NCBI GenBank assembly: GCA_002840755.1 | Contig: PHBZ01000017.1 | Coordinates: 41,435-105,434 of the forward strand | Length of the DNA stretch: 64,000 bases | Reading direction: 5' to 3' | Source of the DNA: Chloroflexi bacterium HGW-Chloroflexi-10 | Lineage (GTDB): Bacteria; Chloroflexota; Anaerolineae; Anaerolineales; Anaerolineaceae | Shown here: piece after piece, positions 15,156 through 24,085 of the stretch | Layout: each line of letters begins with the position of its first letter | Numbering within the stretch: the first letter of the stretch is position 1 | Made by a program: the position numbers and the translations under genes | The notes under the pieces: generated by a model | What the model was told of the DNA's origin: nothing | Databases searched by the model: none | What the model saw: only the letters and a program-made list of their open reading frames with translations

Positions 15156-16132
15156 TATTTCACCTCACGGATGATGCGTTGAGCATGGGTATATAAGCGC
15201 AGGCGCACATTACGTAAATATGCTTCCAGAGCGTCCGGTCCGTTTTTGCGCAGTAATTGCAATTGTTCGGCCAGCGCGGTTAATGGTTCAACCTCTGCCT
15301 GGGCATTGAGTGTTTCAATTTCTACAGCACGTCTGGATTGCACAATCTTCTGATCAGCAGCTGCCTGCGCCAGACTAATATCCGAAGATACCTGGTTGTG
15401 AGCCGTGTTGATGGCGGCGAGAGCAGATTCCACTTCCGCTGGCGGGTCGATTCCAGTGATGAGTGAGGCATCCAGAATAATGCCGTAACGCGCCGCAGAG
15501 GAAGCACATTCGCGTTCCATGTGTTCATTCAAATCGCGAAGATTTTTGCGCAAGTCATTAATAGATACGCCAGTAACGATGCTCATCTCCCCTCCACGGG
15601 CAGCGTCTGCCGTTGGGGCTTCAAAACTGGCAATGCGTTCACGCAGGACCGAAACGAAATAACCCATGACATGTGAAATGGGGTGCTTGACACCGAACAG
15701 ATAGGCATACAGGTTGCTTTCTGCTACCCGGTAACGGATTTGTCCATTCAGACCAGTATTAAGCTGATCTTTCGTTACCGCCTCCAGGATAGTGCCTCCC
15801 ATGTTGGCCTGGGGATCTTCCACATCCTGTGCCATATTGATGGTTTGTGTAGCAATGGATACTTTATAAATTCGCTCCCAGGGCCATTTAAAATATGGTC
15901 CACCCGGTGGTATAACACGCACCATCGGATAGTTGTAACGCAATTTGTGCTCTTCGGTCAGAAATTCTCCAATGGGAGAGTTGGCGGTAGTTGTATCGCC
16001 TACGCGTTCTGCCCGTCCAAAAATAGTTTTCACCGCGCGTTCATTTTGATCCACGGTGTATAATGCTGACAATCCGTAACGAATCACGAACCAAACAGCA
16101 AAACCTATAAGCATACCGAACAATATATTCAT
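15155..16132 (-). CDS. SPFH/band 7 membrane protein (first of a tandem pair)
   Basis: A 325-residue SPFH protein. It has an N-terminal helix (F-G-M-L-I-G-F-A-V-W-F-V-I), the family opening V-D-Q-N-E-R-A-V-K-T-I-F-G-R, an SPFH core to ~235, then a long coiled-coil-like helix rich in Ala, Glu and Gln (~235-300). The HflK-like order (V-D-x-x-E-R-A-V) suggests the HflK role and the downstream gene the HflC role, but no FtsH is in the window. It is divergent from the P-loop kinase gene. Confidence 0.87.
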   Translation of the reverse strand: MNILFGMLIGFAVWFVIRYGLSALYTVDQNERAVKTIFGRAERVGDTTTANSPIGEFLTEEHKLRYNYPMVRVIPPGGPYFKWPWERIYKVSIATQTINMAQDVEDPQANMGGTILEAVTKDQLNTGLNGQIRYRVAESNLYAYLFGVKHPISHVMGYFVSVLRERIASFEAPTADAARGGEMSIVTGVSINDLRKNLRDLNEHMERECASSAARYGIILDASLITGIDPPAEVESALAAINTAHNQVSSDISLAQAAADQKIVQSRRAVEIETLNAQAEVEPLTALAEQLQLLRKNGPDALEAYLRNVRLRLYTHAQRIIREVK

Positions 16133-16490
16133 AACTCAGGCTCCTTTTCTTATTCAACTCAGGTGGTTTAACCCTGGATTGTTTAACCATTAATGAATTT
16201 AGAAGAACAACTCATGAAATAAAAGCAATTAATATTAGTATAACAATTCGGAATAAAATCAAGGTAAGATCGTGTAGAGTAGAAACTTAGAAAAATTACG
16301 CCGGATTGTAAAGAGAATAATAATTCTTTTTACCATTTTATGGTTAACGATTCTTTAAATCAGTATGCCCTGATATACTTACAAAAAATAATCAGTCAGG
16401 GTTGTATCTGGGTTATCCAGGTTGAAAATATTAGAAAAACAATCTTTTTCTCCAAAGTGAAACAACCAGGCTGATTTTAACAGGAGGAAT
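16133..16490. other. divergent intergenic region
   Basis: 358 bases without a credible ORF, AT-rich with several A/T runs. It must hold the promoters for the leftward SPFH pair and the rightward kinase/PLP pair. I see no clear inverted repeat, RNA motif or consensus promoter worth naming. Confidence 0.5.
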
Positions 16491-17105
16491 ATGTTTCTAA
16501 CATTGGTTGGAATGTCCGGAATAGGAAAAACATACTGGTCTCAAAAAATTGCAGCGTTTGGATTCAAGCGGTTTGGTTGTGATGATCTCATATCTGACCG
16601 GTTGGCAATGCAAGAAGGGGTAGCTGCAGCAGATTTCCCGATGCACCAATGGGTAGGTTATCCATACGAAGAACAGCATGCCTCCCGTGCTAAACGATAT
16701 TTGGAAACAGAAATTGAGATGATGCAAGAAGTTTTGGAATATCTTTCCAAAGCGAATTCAGATGAGAATATTGTTATTGATACGACCGGTAGTTTCATCT
16801 ATACGCCTTCCGGAGTGATTCAGGCATTGTGCCGGTTGACAAAGGTGGTTTACCTGGATACCACAGCAGCGGATCATCAGAGAATGCTGCAAGCTTATCT
16901 GGAAAAACCGGTAGCGGTATTGTGGAATGGCTTGTTTCAACCGATTGATGGAGAAGCCTTGGAGCAAACTTTTGCCCGCTGTTATCCTAATTTATTAATC
17001 TCTCGCGAACATCTATATCGAAAAATCAGTGATGTCATTCTTCCACCTGAAATTCATCGTTTTCCGGCATTGAGCACAGAGGACTTCTTAAAGGCAGTTC
17101 AGTAA
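16491..17105 (+). CDS. shikimate-kinase-like P-loop NTPase
   Basis: A 204-residue soluble protein with Walker A G-M-S-G-I-G-K-T at residues 7-14 and a D-D-L-I after the second strand, as in shikimate kinase/AAA_33 proteins. A long charged helix (~60-85) and I-V-I-D-T-T-G-S near residue 95 follow. True shikimate kinases are shorter and have different lid arginines, so the substrate is unknown. AGGAGG precedes the ATG. It lies 58 bases before a PLP enzyme and is probably cotranscribed with it, which hints at a two-step modification of a small molecule. Confidence 0.7.
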   Translation: MFLTLVGMSGIGKTYWSQKIAAFGFKRFGCDDLISDRLAMQEGVAAADFPMHQWVGYPYEEQHASRAKRYLETEIEMMQEVLEYLSKANSDENIVIDTTGSFIYTPSGVIQALCRLTKVVYLDTTAADHQRMLQAYLEKPVAVLWNGLFQPIDGEALEQTFARCYPNLLISREHLYRKISDVILPPEIHRFPALSTEDFLKAVQ

Positions 17106-17163
17106 AGATAATAAATGAAATCAGAGATATTGGAAAATTGGATAGAAATTTAAGGTAAACCAC

Positions 17164-18234
17164 ATGTTTGTTGGCGGTGAATTTTTTTCTGATACTCGTT
17201 GGGTGACAGACCATCCAATGATTTCGACGCAGGGTATGTATTTTCTCAATGGGGGCAGGGCGTGCCTGATGCTGATTTGTGATTATCTATTGGATCACGG
17301 CATTGATCAGATTTTATTGCCATCGTATTTATGCCCATCTATTCTCCAAATTTTGGAACGCCAGGGTTTGCTGTATGATTTCTATCCGGTTAAAGAGGAC
17401 CTTTCCATTGATTTGCAGAGCCTAACACGTAAGGCGGAGAGTTATCGGGCGATCTATTTGTTGAATTATTTTGGTTTTAAGCATAATCCCGAGACCCTGG
17501 ATTTTTTGAAGAGACTTCAGCGAAATGGAATTCTGGTGGTGGAAGATAACGCCCAAACAGGATTTTCAGATGACATGATGGGCGATTTTGTTTTTAATAG
17601 TATGCGTAAGTTGTCTGCTTTCGATGGTGGTTATCTGATCACACAGAAAGATATAAACCCGTATTTTGCAAAATATCTTGGCCGCCCCAACAGGCGACTG
17701 GCGATGATCCGGGATTATCGTCAGCGTTTGCTTGATTATCTGGTGAATGGTCAAGGAGATCACGGTGAATTGGAACGGTTATTTTACCTTGCGGAAACTG
17801 CATATGAAACAGATGAGGTGGTATTTGGAAATATCGAGGAGCGGGAGGCGATAGAACATCTGGATTGGCCTGGGATTAAACAGAAACGACGCGATAATTT
17901 TGAATATCTTTTGGGGCTAATCTTGGATATGCCAGAAATTGTGCCGATCTTTCCGACTCTACAGACAGATAATATGCCCCTGGGACTGCCGGTTTATGTT
18001 ACCGGCATTGCACGTGACCTGTTAAACGATACACTTAGCCATGCCGGAATAGGCCTGACTATTCATTGGGAGGAGATTCTCAGCTACCCTGGTATGCAAA
18101 GCAATCTTCTGGCATTGGACATGGCCAAGCGTATGTTGACACTTACTATTGATCAACGCTTTGGTCACAAACACATGGATTACCTTGCCGCAAACTTATT
18201 CAGAGCTATTAAAACCATTAAAATCACCGGTTAA
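17164..18234 (+). CDS. PLP-dependent aminotransferase-like enzyme (DegT/fold type I)
   Basis: A 356-residue fold type I enzyme. I see L-N-G-G-R-A-C-L for phosphate binding (~29), N-Y-F-G (~102), V-V-E-D-N-A-Q-T-G with the cofactor Asp D128, and M-R-K-L-S with the likely Schiff-base Lys K149. This layout resembles DegT/DnrJ sugar aminotransferases or related lyases, but the order is not diagnostic. Its partner is the P-loop kinase just upstream. The substrate is unknown. Confidence 0.7.
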   Translation: MFVGGEFFSDTRWVTDHPMISTQGMYFLNGGRACLMLICDYLLDHGIDQILLPSYLCPSILQILERQGLLYDFYPVKEDLSIDLQSLTRKAESYRAIYLLNYFGFKHNPETLDFLKRLQRNGILVVEDNAQTGFSDDMMGDFVFNSMRKLSAFDGGYLITQKDINPYFAKYLGRPNRRLAMIRDYRQRLLDYLVNGQGDHGELERLFYLAETAYETDEVVFGNIEEREAIEHLDWPGIKQKRRDNFEYLLGLILDMPEIVPIFPTLQTDNMPLGLPVYVTGIARDLLNDTLSHAGIGLTIHWEEILSYPGMQSNLLALDMAKRMLTLTIDQRFGHKHMDYLAANLFRAIKTIKITG

Positions 18235-18294
18235 ATAGTTTTTGAGCCGCGTTATTAAATTTATTTTCCATTTTCGAATTGGGTGATTCTCCGG

Positions 18295-18300
18295 TATAAT
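18295..18300 (+). promoter_or_regulatory. possible promoter for the lipid kinase operon (-10 TATAAT)
   Basis: A perfect TATAAT lies about 110 bases before the kinase start. The -35 candidate (TTTCGA at 18272-18277) is poor, so this rests mainly on the -10 element and the position between two genes. Confidence 0.35.
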
Positions 18301-18408
18301 TACATTTTTTCCCGGACGGAAATTTTTTTATTAATGCGTATTTTTTCCGCACTTTCAATTTTCCATTGGGGTATAACCAATATTTTTATTTGAAAAGGAT
18401 TTCAGAAC

Positions 18409-19350
18409 TTGCATCAAAAAACGAAGCTTATTTATAACCCCTTTGCCGGAAAAGGAAATGCAGAAAAATTATTACCAAAGGTTCAGGCTTTACTGCTGGA
18501 GCGTAATTTTGATTATGATCTGGTACTTACCGAAGGACCTGGCCATGCGAATATTCTGGCGCAGCAATTTGCACGGGAAGGCTGCAAACTACTGGTTGTA
18601 GCCGGTGGTGATGGGACGGTTAATGAGGTCATAAATGGATTAATGCAATCCGGCACCAATGGGAATGGACGTCCAGTTATGGCGGTATTACCGGTTGGCC
18701 GCGGCAATGATTTTTCTTTTGGTATGGATATCCCTCAGGATTTGCAGCAAGCCTGTGATGTGTTGGTTCAGGGAAAACAGCGATGTATTGATGTTGGGCA
18801 TGTTGCCGGTGGCGATTATCCTCAGGGACGCTATTTTGGAAATGGTGTTGGTTTGGGGTTTGATACAGTAGTTGGGTTTGAAGCAGCCAAGATTAAATGG
18901 CTGCATGGAGCTGCTTCATATCTGGTGGCATTGATCCGAACCATTTTTTTGTTCGCACATGCTCCTGTTTTTGAAGTGGTGACGGACGATGAGACAATTC
19001 AGCAACCTTTTCTGATGGTTTCGGTGATGAATGGACGGCGCATGGGCGGATCATTTCATATGGCGCCGGAGGGAAACCCGGGAGATGGCGTGTTTGATCT
19101 TTGTCTGGCAGGTCAGGTGCGCCAAAGCCGCATTTTACCTCTAGCATTAAAATTTATCAGCGGTACACAAAAAGAACACCCAGCGGTGCGGATGGTGCGC
19201 TCCCGCCAGGTTACCATTCGAGCAATTGAAGGCGGCATTCCCGCCCATGCAGATGGAGAAACGATTTGTACTGCAGGTACGTCTCTGACGATTAAGATTT
19301 TCCCGGATGCATTGGAAGTGATTTCACAAAATACAGGGTTGCCATCATGA
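18409..19350 (+). CDS. diacylglycerol/lipid kinase (YegS/DgkB-like)
   Basis: A 313-residue cytoplasmic lipid kinase. The conserved opening L-I-Y-N-P-F-A-G-K-G lies at residues 6-15, which forces a start at the TTG at 18409 (AAAGGA about 10 bases before). The nucleotide motif G-G-D-G-T-V-N-E-V is near residue 66 and L-P-V-G-R-G-N-D-F-S near 95, both hallmarks of the DAGK catalytic family. It would phosphorylate diacylglycerol or a related lipid. The stop overlaps the next start (ATGA), and that gene is an acyltransferase, so the pair probably recycles DAG into phospholipid. Confidence 0.92.
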   Translation: MHQKTKLIYNPFAGKGNAEKLLPKVQALLLERNFDYDLVLTEGPGHANILAQQFAREGCKLLVVAGGDGTVNEVINGLMQSGTNGNGRPVMAVLPVGRGNDFSFGMDIPQDLQQACDVLVQGKQRCIDVGHVAGGDYPQGRYFGNGVGLGFDTVVGFEAAKIKWLHGAASYLVALIRTIFLFAHAPVFEVVTDDETIQQPFLMVSVMNGRRMGGSFHMAPEGNPGDGVFDLCLAGQVRQSRILPLALKFISGTQKEHPAVRMVRSRQVTIRAIEGGIPAHADGETICTAGTSLTIKIFPDALEVISQNTGLPS

Positions 19351-20021
19351 AAGCCAATATTCGGGCAGTAAATTGGTTCTTAAGAAGAATATTTCAAACC
19401 ATATGCCGGATCGATGTAGAAGAATTTAAAAAAGTACCGGTTAATGGTCCAATAATCATGGTCGGTAATCATATCAATTTTCTGGAAGCTCCGGTTCTTT
19501 TACCCCATCTGGATAATCCTGCCGTGGTGGGGATGGCAAAGAGCGAAAGTTGGAAGAATCCCCTGTTTAATTTTCTGTTTAACAATTGGGGGGTGATTCC
19601 CATTGATCGTGGTGTGGTGGATCGTGAAGCGTTTCGTTTATCCGAAGAAGCGCTTCTCCAAGGCAAAATCCTGGCGATTTCTCCGGAAGGAACACGCAGT
19701 AAGGATGGCCGTTTACTGCAAGGTAAACCAGGTGTGGTTGCATTAGCTTTACGAAGTAATGCACCGATGCTTCCGATCGCTTTCTATGGTTATGAGAATT
19801 TTTGGAACAATCTGAAACATTTTCGCCGGACAGATTTCCATCTGGTAGTCGGCAAACCGTTCAGGTTAAACATGAATGGAGACACCCTTTCACGTGATGT
19901 GCGTCAGGCTGTTACGGATGAAATTATGTACAAGATTGCCGAACTGTTGCCGGAGAAATATCGCGGGCACTATCAATTTAATGATCAGGTTTCCTACCAC
20001 TATGTCGTGTCCGAGGGATAA
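19347..20021 (+). CDS. 1-acyl-glycerol-3-phosphate acyltransferase (PlsC-like)
   Basis: A 224-residue acyltransferase. Motif I is N-H-I-N-F-L-E, that is H42-x4-E47 rather than the usual H-x4-D. Motif III S-P-E-G-T-R-S-K-D-G is normal and I-P-I-D-R-G-V supplies motif II. It would add an acyl chain to lysophosphatidic acid at the membrane. It is translationally coupled to the lipid kinase through the 4-base ATGA overlap. The Asp-to-Glu change in the catalytic dyad is unusual but conservative. Confidence 0.9.
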   Translation: MKANIRAVNWFLRRIFQTICRIDVEEFKKVPVNGPIIMVGNHINFLEAPVLLPHLDNPAVVGMAKSESWKNPLFNFLFNNWGVIPIDRGVVDREAFRLSEEALLQGKILAISPEGTRSKDGRLLQGKPGVVALALRSNAPMLPIAFYGYENFWNNLKHFRRTDFHLVVGKPFRLNMNGDTLSRDVRQAVTDEIMYKIAELLPEKYRGHYQFNDQVSYHYVVSEG

Positions 20022-20349
20022 CGGCAAGAAGTAGCAAATGATTTCCTGCGTTGGAGGACGGTGTTATTCCACTCGGGGGTATAGACTGAAGTGCAGCTTC
20101 AGGTGAACGACTCTATGCGGTAAGGATCGTTATCACTAATATCCATAAACCAAAACAGATTTCAATATCCTGCATTGCAGGAATTACATTACCAGGAACT
20201 GCATCCGCATGTTTTGCTAAAAAACAAAACGGCATAATTCATTCACTATGCCGTTTTGTTGTACATTACAAATAATTCTTTACTGGGAGAAATGTTCTGT
20301 TAAACGTTTCTTGAATTTTCAACCGGTAAGATGTTTTACCAATACCGGG
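20022..20349. other. intergenic region with converging terminator
   Basis: About 330 bases between the acyltransferase and the ABC ATPase. Apart from the terminator at 20224-20259 there is a small CTGAAG-TGCAG-CTTCAG hairpin near 20086. No ORF is convincing and no known RNA was recognised. Confidence 0.5.
20224..20259. terminator. bidirectional rho-independent terminator
   Basis: A 13-base perfect stem (ACAAAACGGCATA 20224-20236 with TATGCCGTTTTGT 20247-20259) flanked by A- and T-rich ends. It lies between two convergent transcripts. Confidence 0.85.
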
Positions 20350-21081
20350 TTAATGGCGGCCACCCTGGACAAGTTCCATGATCTCATTCCGTCCGGTATA
20401 GGTGCGTACCAGCTTGCCATCCTGCATCATCAACACACGATCCACGAATTCGCACATGCGCAGGTCATGGGTGACCATGATCCCGGCACGTTGTTGTTCG
20501 TGAATCAAACCGGCAAAGGTTTCCACAACCTGGTAAGCCCGTTCTGTATCCAGACTTGCAGTAGGCTCATCAGCGAGGACCAGACTGGGATTATGAATCA
20601 GTGCTCGGGCAATGGCTACTCGCTGCTGCTGGCCACCGGACATCTGACCGGGCAGATTATGGAAGCGTTCACCCAATCCTAAGCGAGCCAGCAGTTCACG
20701 AGCACGAAGTTTCCCGGCTTTGTCCAACTTGTTGTTCAAGCGCAGCATTAATTCGACATTTTCAACAGCGCTTAAATATGGTACGAGGTTGTTGGCCTGA
20801 AAGGTGAAACCGATTTTCTCGCGGCGCATGGATACCCGATCCAGTTCACCCATTGTGGCCAAATCTTCCCCATCCAACAGGATTTGCCCGGAACTGGGTT
20901 GAAGTAAAGCAGCCAGTATGGAAAGCATGGTGGTTTTTCCGGAGCCGCTGGGGCCTACCAGAGCAACAAATTCTCCAGCTTTTACTTCCAAGGACACATC
21001 ATCAACAGCCTGAATGGTGCCGAAGTCGGTTTGGTAGGTCTTGATGACCGATTTGGTTTGGAGTGCGTATGTTTCAGTCAT
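20350..21081 (-). CDS. ABC transporter ATPase (MacB/LolD/FtsE type)
   Basis: A 243-residue ATPase with Walker A G-P-S-G-S-G-K-T-T, Q-loop F-Q-A-N-N-L-V-P, signature M-S-G-G-Q-Q-Q-R-V, Walker B L-V-L-A-D-E-P-T and H-loop V-T-H-D. The pattern N-L-V-P and A-R-A-L-I-H-N-P is typical of MacB/LolD-type ATPases that work with FtsX-like permeases. Its start codon overlaps the permease stop at 21081. It is the last gene of a four-gene operon with a peroxiredoxin-like protein, an adaptor lipoprotein and a permease. Confidence 0.95.
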   Translation of the reverse strand: MTETYALQTKSVIKTYQTDFGTIQAVDDVSLEVKAGEFVALVGPSGSGKTTMLSILAALLQPSSGQILLDGEDLATMGELDRVSMRREKIGFTFQANNLVPYLSAVENVELMLRLNNKLDKAGKLRARELLARLGLGERFHNLPGQMSGGQQQRVAIARALIHNPSLVLADEPTASLDTERAYQVVETFAGLIHEQQRAGIMVTHDLRMCEFVDRVLMMQDGKLVRTYTGRNEIMELVQGGRH

Positions 21082-22250
21082 TATGATAGCCCCAATGCTT
21101 TCAAGGGTTCAATGCGCACCGCATACCGAATGGAAACCAACCCGCCTAATGGCCCGATCAGCAGCAGGGCAACCACGGCCAATGCTGACGTCGCTCCGTT
21201 GAAAACGATCGGTACTGTAGGCGGAAAGGTGAGTGAAAACAAGTAGGAGAGCAATCCGCCGATAGCCACTCCAATCACGGTGATTATCATAATCTGGATG
21301 ATGGAAGCAGCTGCCACTACCGGATTGGCGGTACCAATTGCCTTCAGTACACCAATTTGGGCTACTTTTTGTAAAATCTGAATTTGGAAAAATCCGCCAA
21401 TAACTAACACACCGATGAAGAGGGTGAAGCCGCCCTGGGTGTTGAGGGTGCTCTGCTGGGCAGAATAGCCTGGCAGAGCCTGAATAGCGGTGTTCAAGGT
21501 GGCTGTTTCAATATTGTTTACCTGTGCAGTGAGGCGGCCGGCAACTTCTTCAATCTGATCAGGATCGGTTAATTTAACCAGGACGACATTGGCAATCGGG
21601 TTGGAAGCGTTGACTTCTGCTTCCGACTTAGGCCGGATACGATCCCAGGTAAAGAAAGGAACAAAAATGGATGGCTGCAGGGAATACTGGCGTCCATCGG
21701 TGATTCCAACCACACGCAAATCAAAGAACTCATCTTTGGTACCCTGGGTGACTCGCATGGTCAGGGTGTCTCCGATTGTCAGGTTGCTGCGCAGGGCGGT
21801 ATTACGGTCGATGATGACTTCTTTGGCCAGATCGGTACTGAGCTGGCTGCCCTGGACGGCGGGTGGTTCACCCACATGTCCGGGCTCCACACCCAGCAAA
21901 GCTACTTTTAAGGTTGGATTGTCGCCGGATAAAAGCAGGGTGGCATTGGCTGTACCGAACATTCCGGCATCTGCCACACCGTCTACGCGGCGGATGGCTG
22001 CCAGGCGGTCACGTCCCAGGCGGCTGGCCTGGATCAGATAATCGGACTTGGCCTGATAGACAATTAATTCAGCGTCGAGTTTGGAAATGTATTCGCGGTT
22101 ACCGTTGCCCAGACCCTCGCCCAATGCGGCGATAAACAGCACCAACAAGGTGATCAAGGCGATTACCAGGCTGACCAGCAGAAAGCGCCCACGATTGCGC
22201 CATATTTCTTTGACAGCCAGGTAACCGGAGATGGATAGAATTTGTTTCAT
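21081..22250 (-). CDS. FtsX/MacB-like ABC permease (DevC type)
   Basis: A 389-residue permease. One N-terminal membrane helix (~20-45) is followed by a large extracytoplasmic domain (~50-265) and three C-terminal helices (~275-375). This is the MacB/DevC topology of mechanotransmission ABC systems, which drive efflux or release of substrates outside the membrane. It overlaps the ATPase start and follows the adaptor by 18 bases, so all three form one machine. Confidence 0.9.
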   Translation of the reverse strand: MKQILSISGYLAVKEIWRNRGRFLLVSLVIALITLLVLFIAALGEGLGNGNREYISKLDAELIVYQAKSDYLIQASRLGRDRLAAIRRVDGVADAGMFGTANATLLLSGDNPTLKVALLGVEPGHVGEPPAVQGSQLSTDLAKEVIIDRNTALRSNLTIGDTLTMRVTQGTKDEFFDLRVVGITDGRQYSLQPSIFVPFFTWDRIRPKSEAEVNASNPIANVVLVKLTDPDQIEEVAGRLTAQVNNIETATLNTAIQALPGYSAQQSTLNTQGGFTLFIGVLVIGGFFQIQILQKVAQIGVLKAIGTANPVVAAASIIQIMIITVIGVAIGGLLSYLFSLTFPPTVPIVFNGATSALAVVALLLIGPLGGLVSIRYAVRIEPLKALGLS

Positions 22251-22268
22251 ATGATTCTCCCAGCCTGC

Positions 22269-23219
22269 TTATGGCAGGAAATTGATAGCAGCCGTCATGC
22301 CCCAGCGCATTTGCGGATCAGTTTGCTTTAAAACTGCGGTGACGGTAAAGGTTATATCGCCACGTTTCTCTTCAAAGCGGGAACTGATTTGGGTTACTTC
22401 ACCTGCGAAGGTGGTAGATGGCAACGCATCCAGCACGATTTCTACCGGCTGGCCAACCTTTACATTGACCACGTCCACTTCGGACAAGTTATCCGTCTTG
22501 ATAATCCAACTTGAGAAATCGGCCACTGTCATAACGGTTTGGCCCGGGGTCACCCGCTGCCCGACCTGTACAGCTGCATCTACGATGACGCCGGAAGTGC
22601 TGGCTTTTAGTTCAAGCGCATCCAGCGCTGCCTGAGCACTGGCTATTGCTGCCGTAGCAGAATTCAGACGAGCCTGTGCCGCAGCCAATTGATCGGGATT
22701 GATGCCGTCACTATCTTTCAGTGTTTGATAAGTATCTTCTGCCATGGAAAGTCTTGCGTTAGCCAGATCTAAGAGTGCCTGGTTTTCATCGGTTTCATCG
22801 TCTTCAAAATCGGTTACGGCTGTGTCGAAATCATCCTGTGCTTTAAGGAGCGCCAGTTGGGCTTCGGCAATATTCAAATCGGCTGAATCTTCTAAGGCGT
22901 CCAGTGACTGCCGGGCTGCCAGTGCTTCCTGCTGGGCACGGATGAGCACGGTTTGTAATTCCGGGCTGGGGGTAAGCCGGACGAGCACCTGCCCTGTCGT
23001 TACCTTATCGCCATCTGCTACCAGAACCTCGGACACCTGACCGGGGATGGAGAAAGACTGCGCTAGATCGCTGAGTGGTAATAAACGCGCTTCAGCGATG
23101 ATCCCATCCGGCTGGGTTGAGATTGGTGTGCTGGTCGCGGCTTCTGCTTTTGGACTGCATGCGGTTAAGAGCAGGATGATTCCGCTCATCGTGATCAATG
23201 TTAACAATAACTTCTTCAT
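22269..23219 (-). CDS. HlyD/MacA-like efflux adaptor lipoprotein
   Basis: A 316-residue adaptor. The start at 23219 is set by GGAGACTTAAA before the ATG; the longer frame to 23312 has no ribosome site. A lipobox L-L-T-A-C lies near residue 20. It has split biotinyl-lipoyl halves (V-L-V-A-D-G-D-K-V and A-A-V-Q-V-G-Q-R-V), a long Ala/Asp-rich helical hairpin (~95-190) and a C-terminal beta domain. This is the HlyD/MacA layout. In a monoderm cell it would sit on the permease rather than reach an outer-membrane pore. Confidence 0.9.
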   Translation of the reverse strand: MKKLLLTLITMSGIILLLTACSPKAEAATSTPISTQPDGIIAEARLLPLSDLAQSFSIPGQVSEVLVADGDKVTTGQVLVRLTPSPELQTVLIRAQQEALAARQSLDALEDSADLNIAEAQLALLKAQDDFDTAVTDFEDDETDENQALLDLANARLSMAEDTYQTLKDSDGINPDQLAAAQARLNSATAAIASAQAALDALELKASTSGVIVDAAVQVGQRVTPGQTVMTVADFSSWIIKTDNLSEVDVVNVKVGQPVEIVLDALPSTTFAGEVTQISSRFEEKRGDITFTVTAVLKQTDPQMRWGMTAAINFLP

Positions 23220-23247
23220 TTTAAGTCTCCATTTATAATAAAAAAAA

Positions 23248-23853
23248 TTAATCCGTGCCTGTTCCAACCGGACCGTCGAAGGGTTGATCCCAGCGGGTTG
23301 AGAGAACGCCACTCAATAACAAATCCAGTGGCGGGTGGTCGGCAATGTGATCATAATAATAGGGTAATTCAATACGTCCTTGTGTGCTGATGATAAAGGT
23401 ACCGGACATTTGCATGGAATCCTGACCGGCTGGTGGAGGGTCTATGCTGTAGCCCTTTTCCCGCGATATGGATATTGCTTTCCATACCTTGGGGTTGAGA
23501 AAGGTCTGGAAAAGATTGCCGCGCTCCAGACCGTACGCCTCATAGGCTTTACGCTCCGGGTCCGAAAGAGCAAATAATCCGGGTGCGAATTGCTGGGCGA
23601 ATAATGCGGTTGTTTCAGGCGTGCCCTGGGTAACAATGGCAATACTCAAACCGGCAGCCGTGATGCGGTCCTTCCCATTGGTTAATTCCTCCAGCATTTC
23701 CTTGCATTGGGTACATCCAAAATGCCTGGTAAAGGCCAACAGTAAAGGACGCTTTGCCCAAAGATCGGAAAGCTGCACGGGACCCCCGGCGATATCCAGT
23801 AATACCAGATCGGGCGCGCTGCGATTGAAATTTAATTGCTTATTTTTGGCCAT
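23248..23853 (-). CDS. AhpC/TSA-type peroxiredoxin-like protein (CxxC)
   Basis: A 201-residue thioredoxin-fold protein of the AhpC-TSA_2/PRXL2-like group. The redox motif is C47-T-Q-C50 in F-T-R-H-F-G-C-T-Q-C. A-P-D-L-V-L-L-D and L-L-A-F-T are the usual framing strands. GGAGACCT stands right before the ATG. It is first in the operon with the MacAB-like exporter, 28 bases before the adaptor gene, and is divergent from the selenoprotein peroxiredoxin, to which it is distantly similar around the active site. It probably reduces peroxides or a protein disulfide. Confidence 0.88.
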   Translation of the reverse strand: MAKNKQLNFNRSAPDLVLLDIAGGPVQLSDLWAKRPLLLAFTRHFGCTQCKEMLEELTNGKDRITAAGLSIAIVTQGTPETTALFAQQFAPGLFALSDPERKAYEAYGLERGNLFQTFLNPKVWKAISISREKGYSIDPPPAGQDSMQMSGTFIISTQGRIELPYYYDHIADHPPLDLLLSGVLSTRWDQPFDGPVGTGTD

Positions 23854-23904
23854 AGGTCTCCTTTTTTGATTTTATTTTAATGTAATTAATAAAAATTGTA
23901 TCAA

Positions 23905-23939
23905 GATTGTATAATGTTGGTACAATCCCGGTATTGTAC
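23905..23939. promoter_or_regulatory. overlapping inverted repeats between divergent peroxiredoxin genes
   Basis: GTACAAT 23920-23926 and ATTGTAC 23933-23939 form a perfect 7-base inverted repeat with 6-base spacing. GATTGTA 23905-23911 pairs with TACAATC 23921-23927. The three half sites lie between the two redox genes and probably bind one dimeric regulator. Confidence 0.5.
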
Positions 23940-24085
23940 ATTCAAAAATATTTTGTATGATGAATAAAATAAAGGTTAATCAATCCAAAAGAATACAAAG
24001 AATTGAAAACCAGTGAATGGATGGAACCAATAAAAATTCCTGGATTAGAAAATTCAATTTGTGGATATTACCTTAAGGAGAAAAA

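Noticed and set aside
20022..20223. Possible riboswitch after the acyltransferase
   Set aside because: Only one short hairpin; no match to a known class, and no downstream gene on that strand to control.
22282..23040. Plus-strand Ser/Ala-rich ORFs opposite the adaptor gene
   Set aside because: They are shadows of the HlyD-like gene; composition is low complexity and no ribosome site is present.
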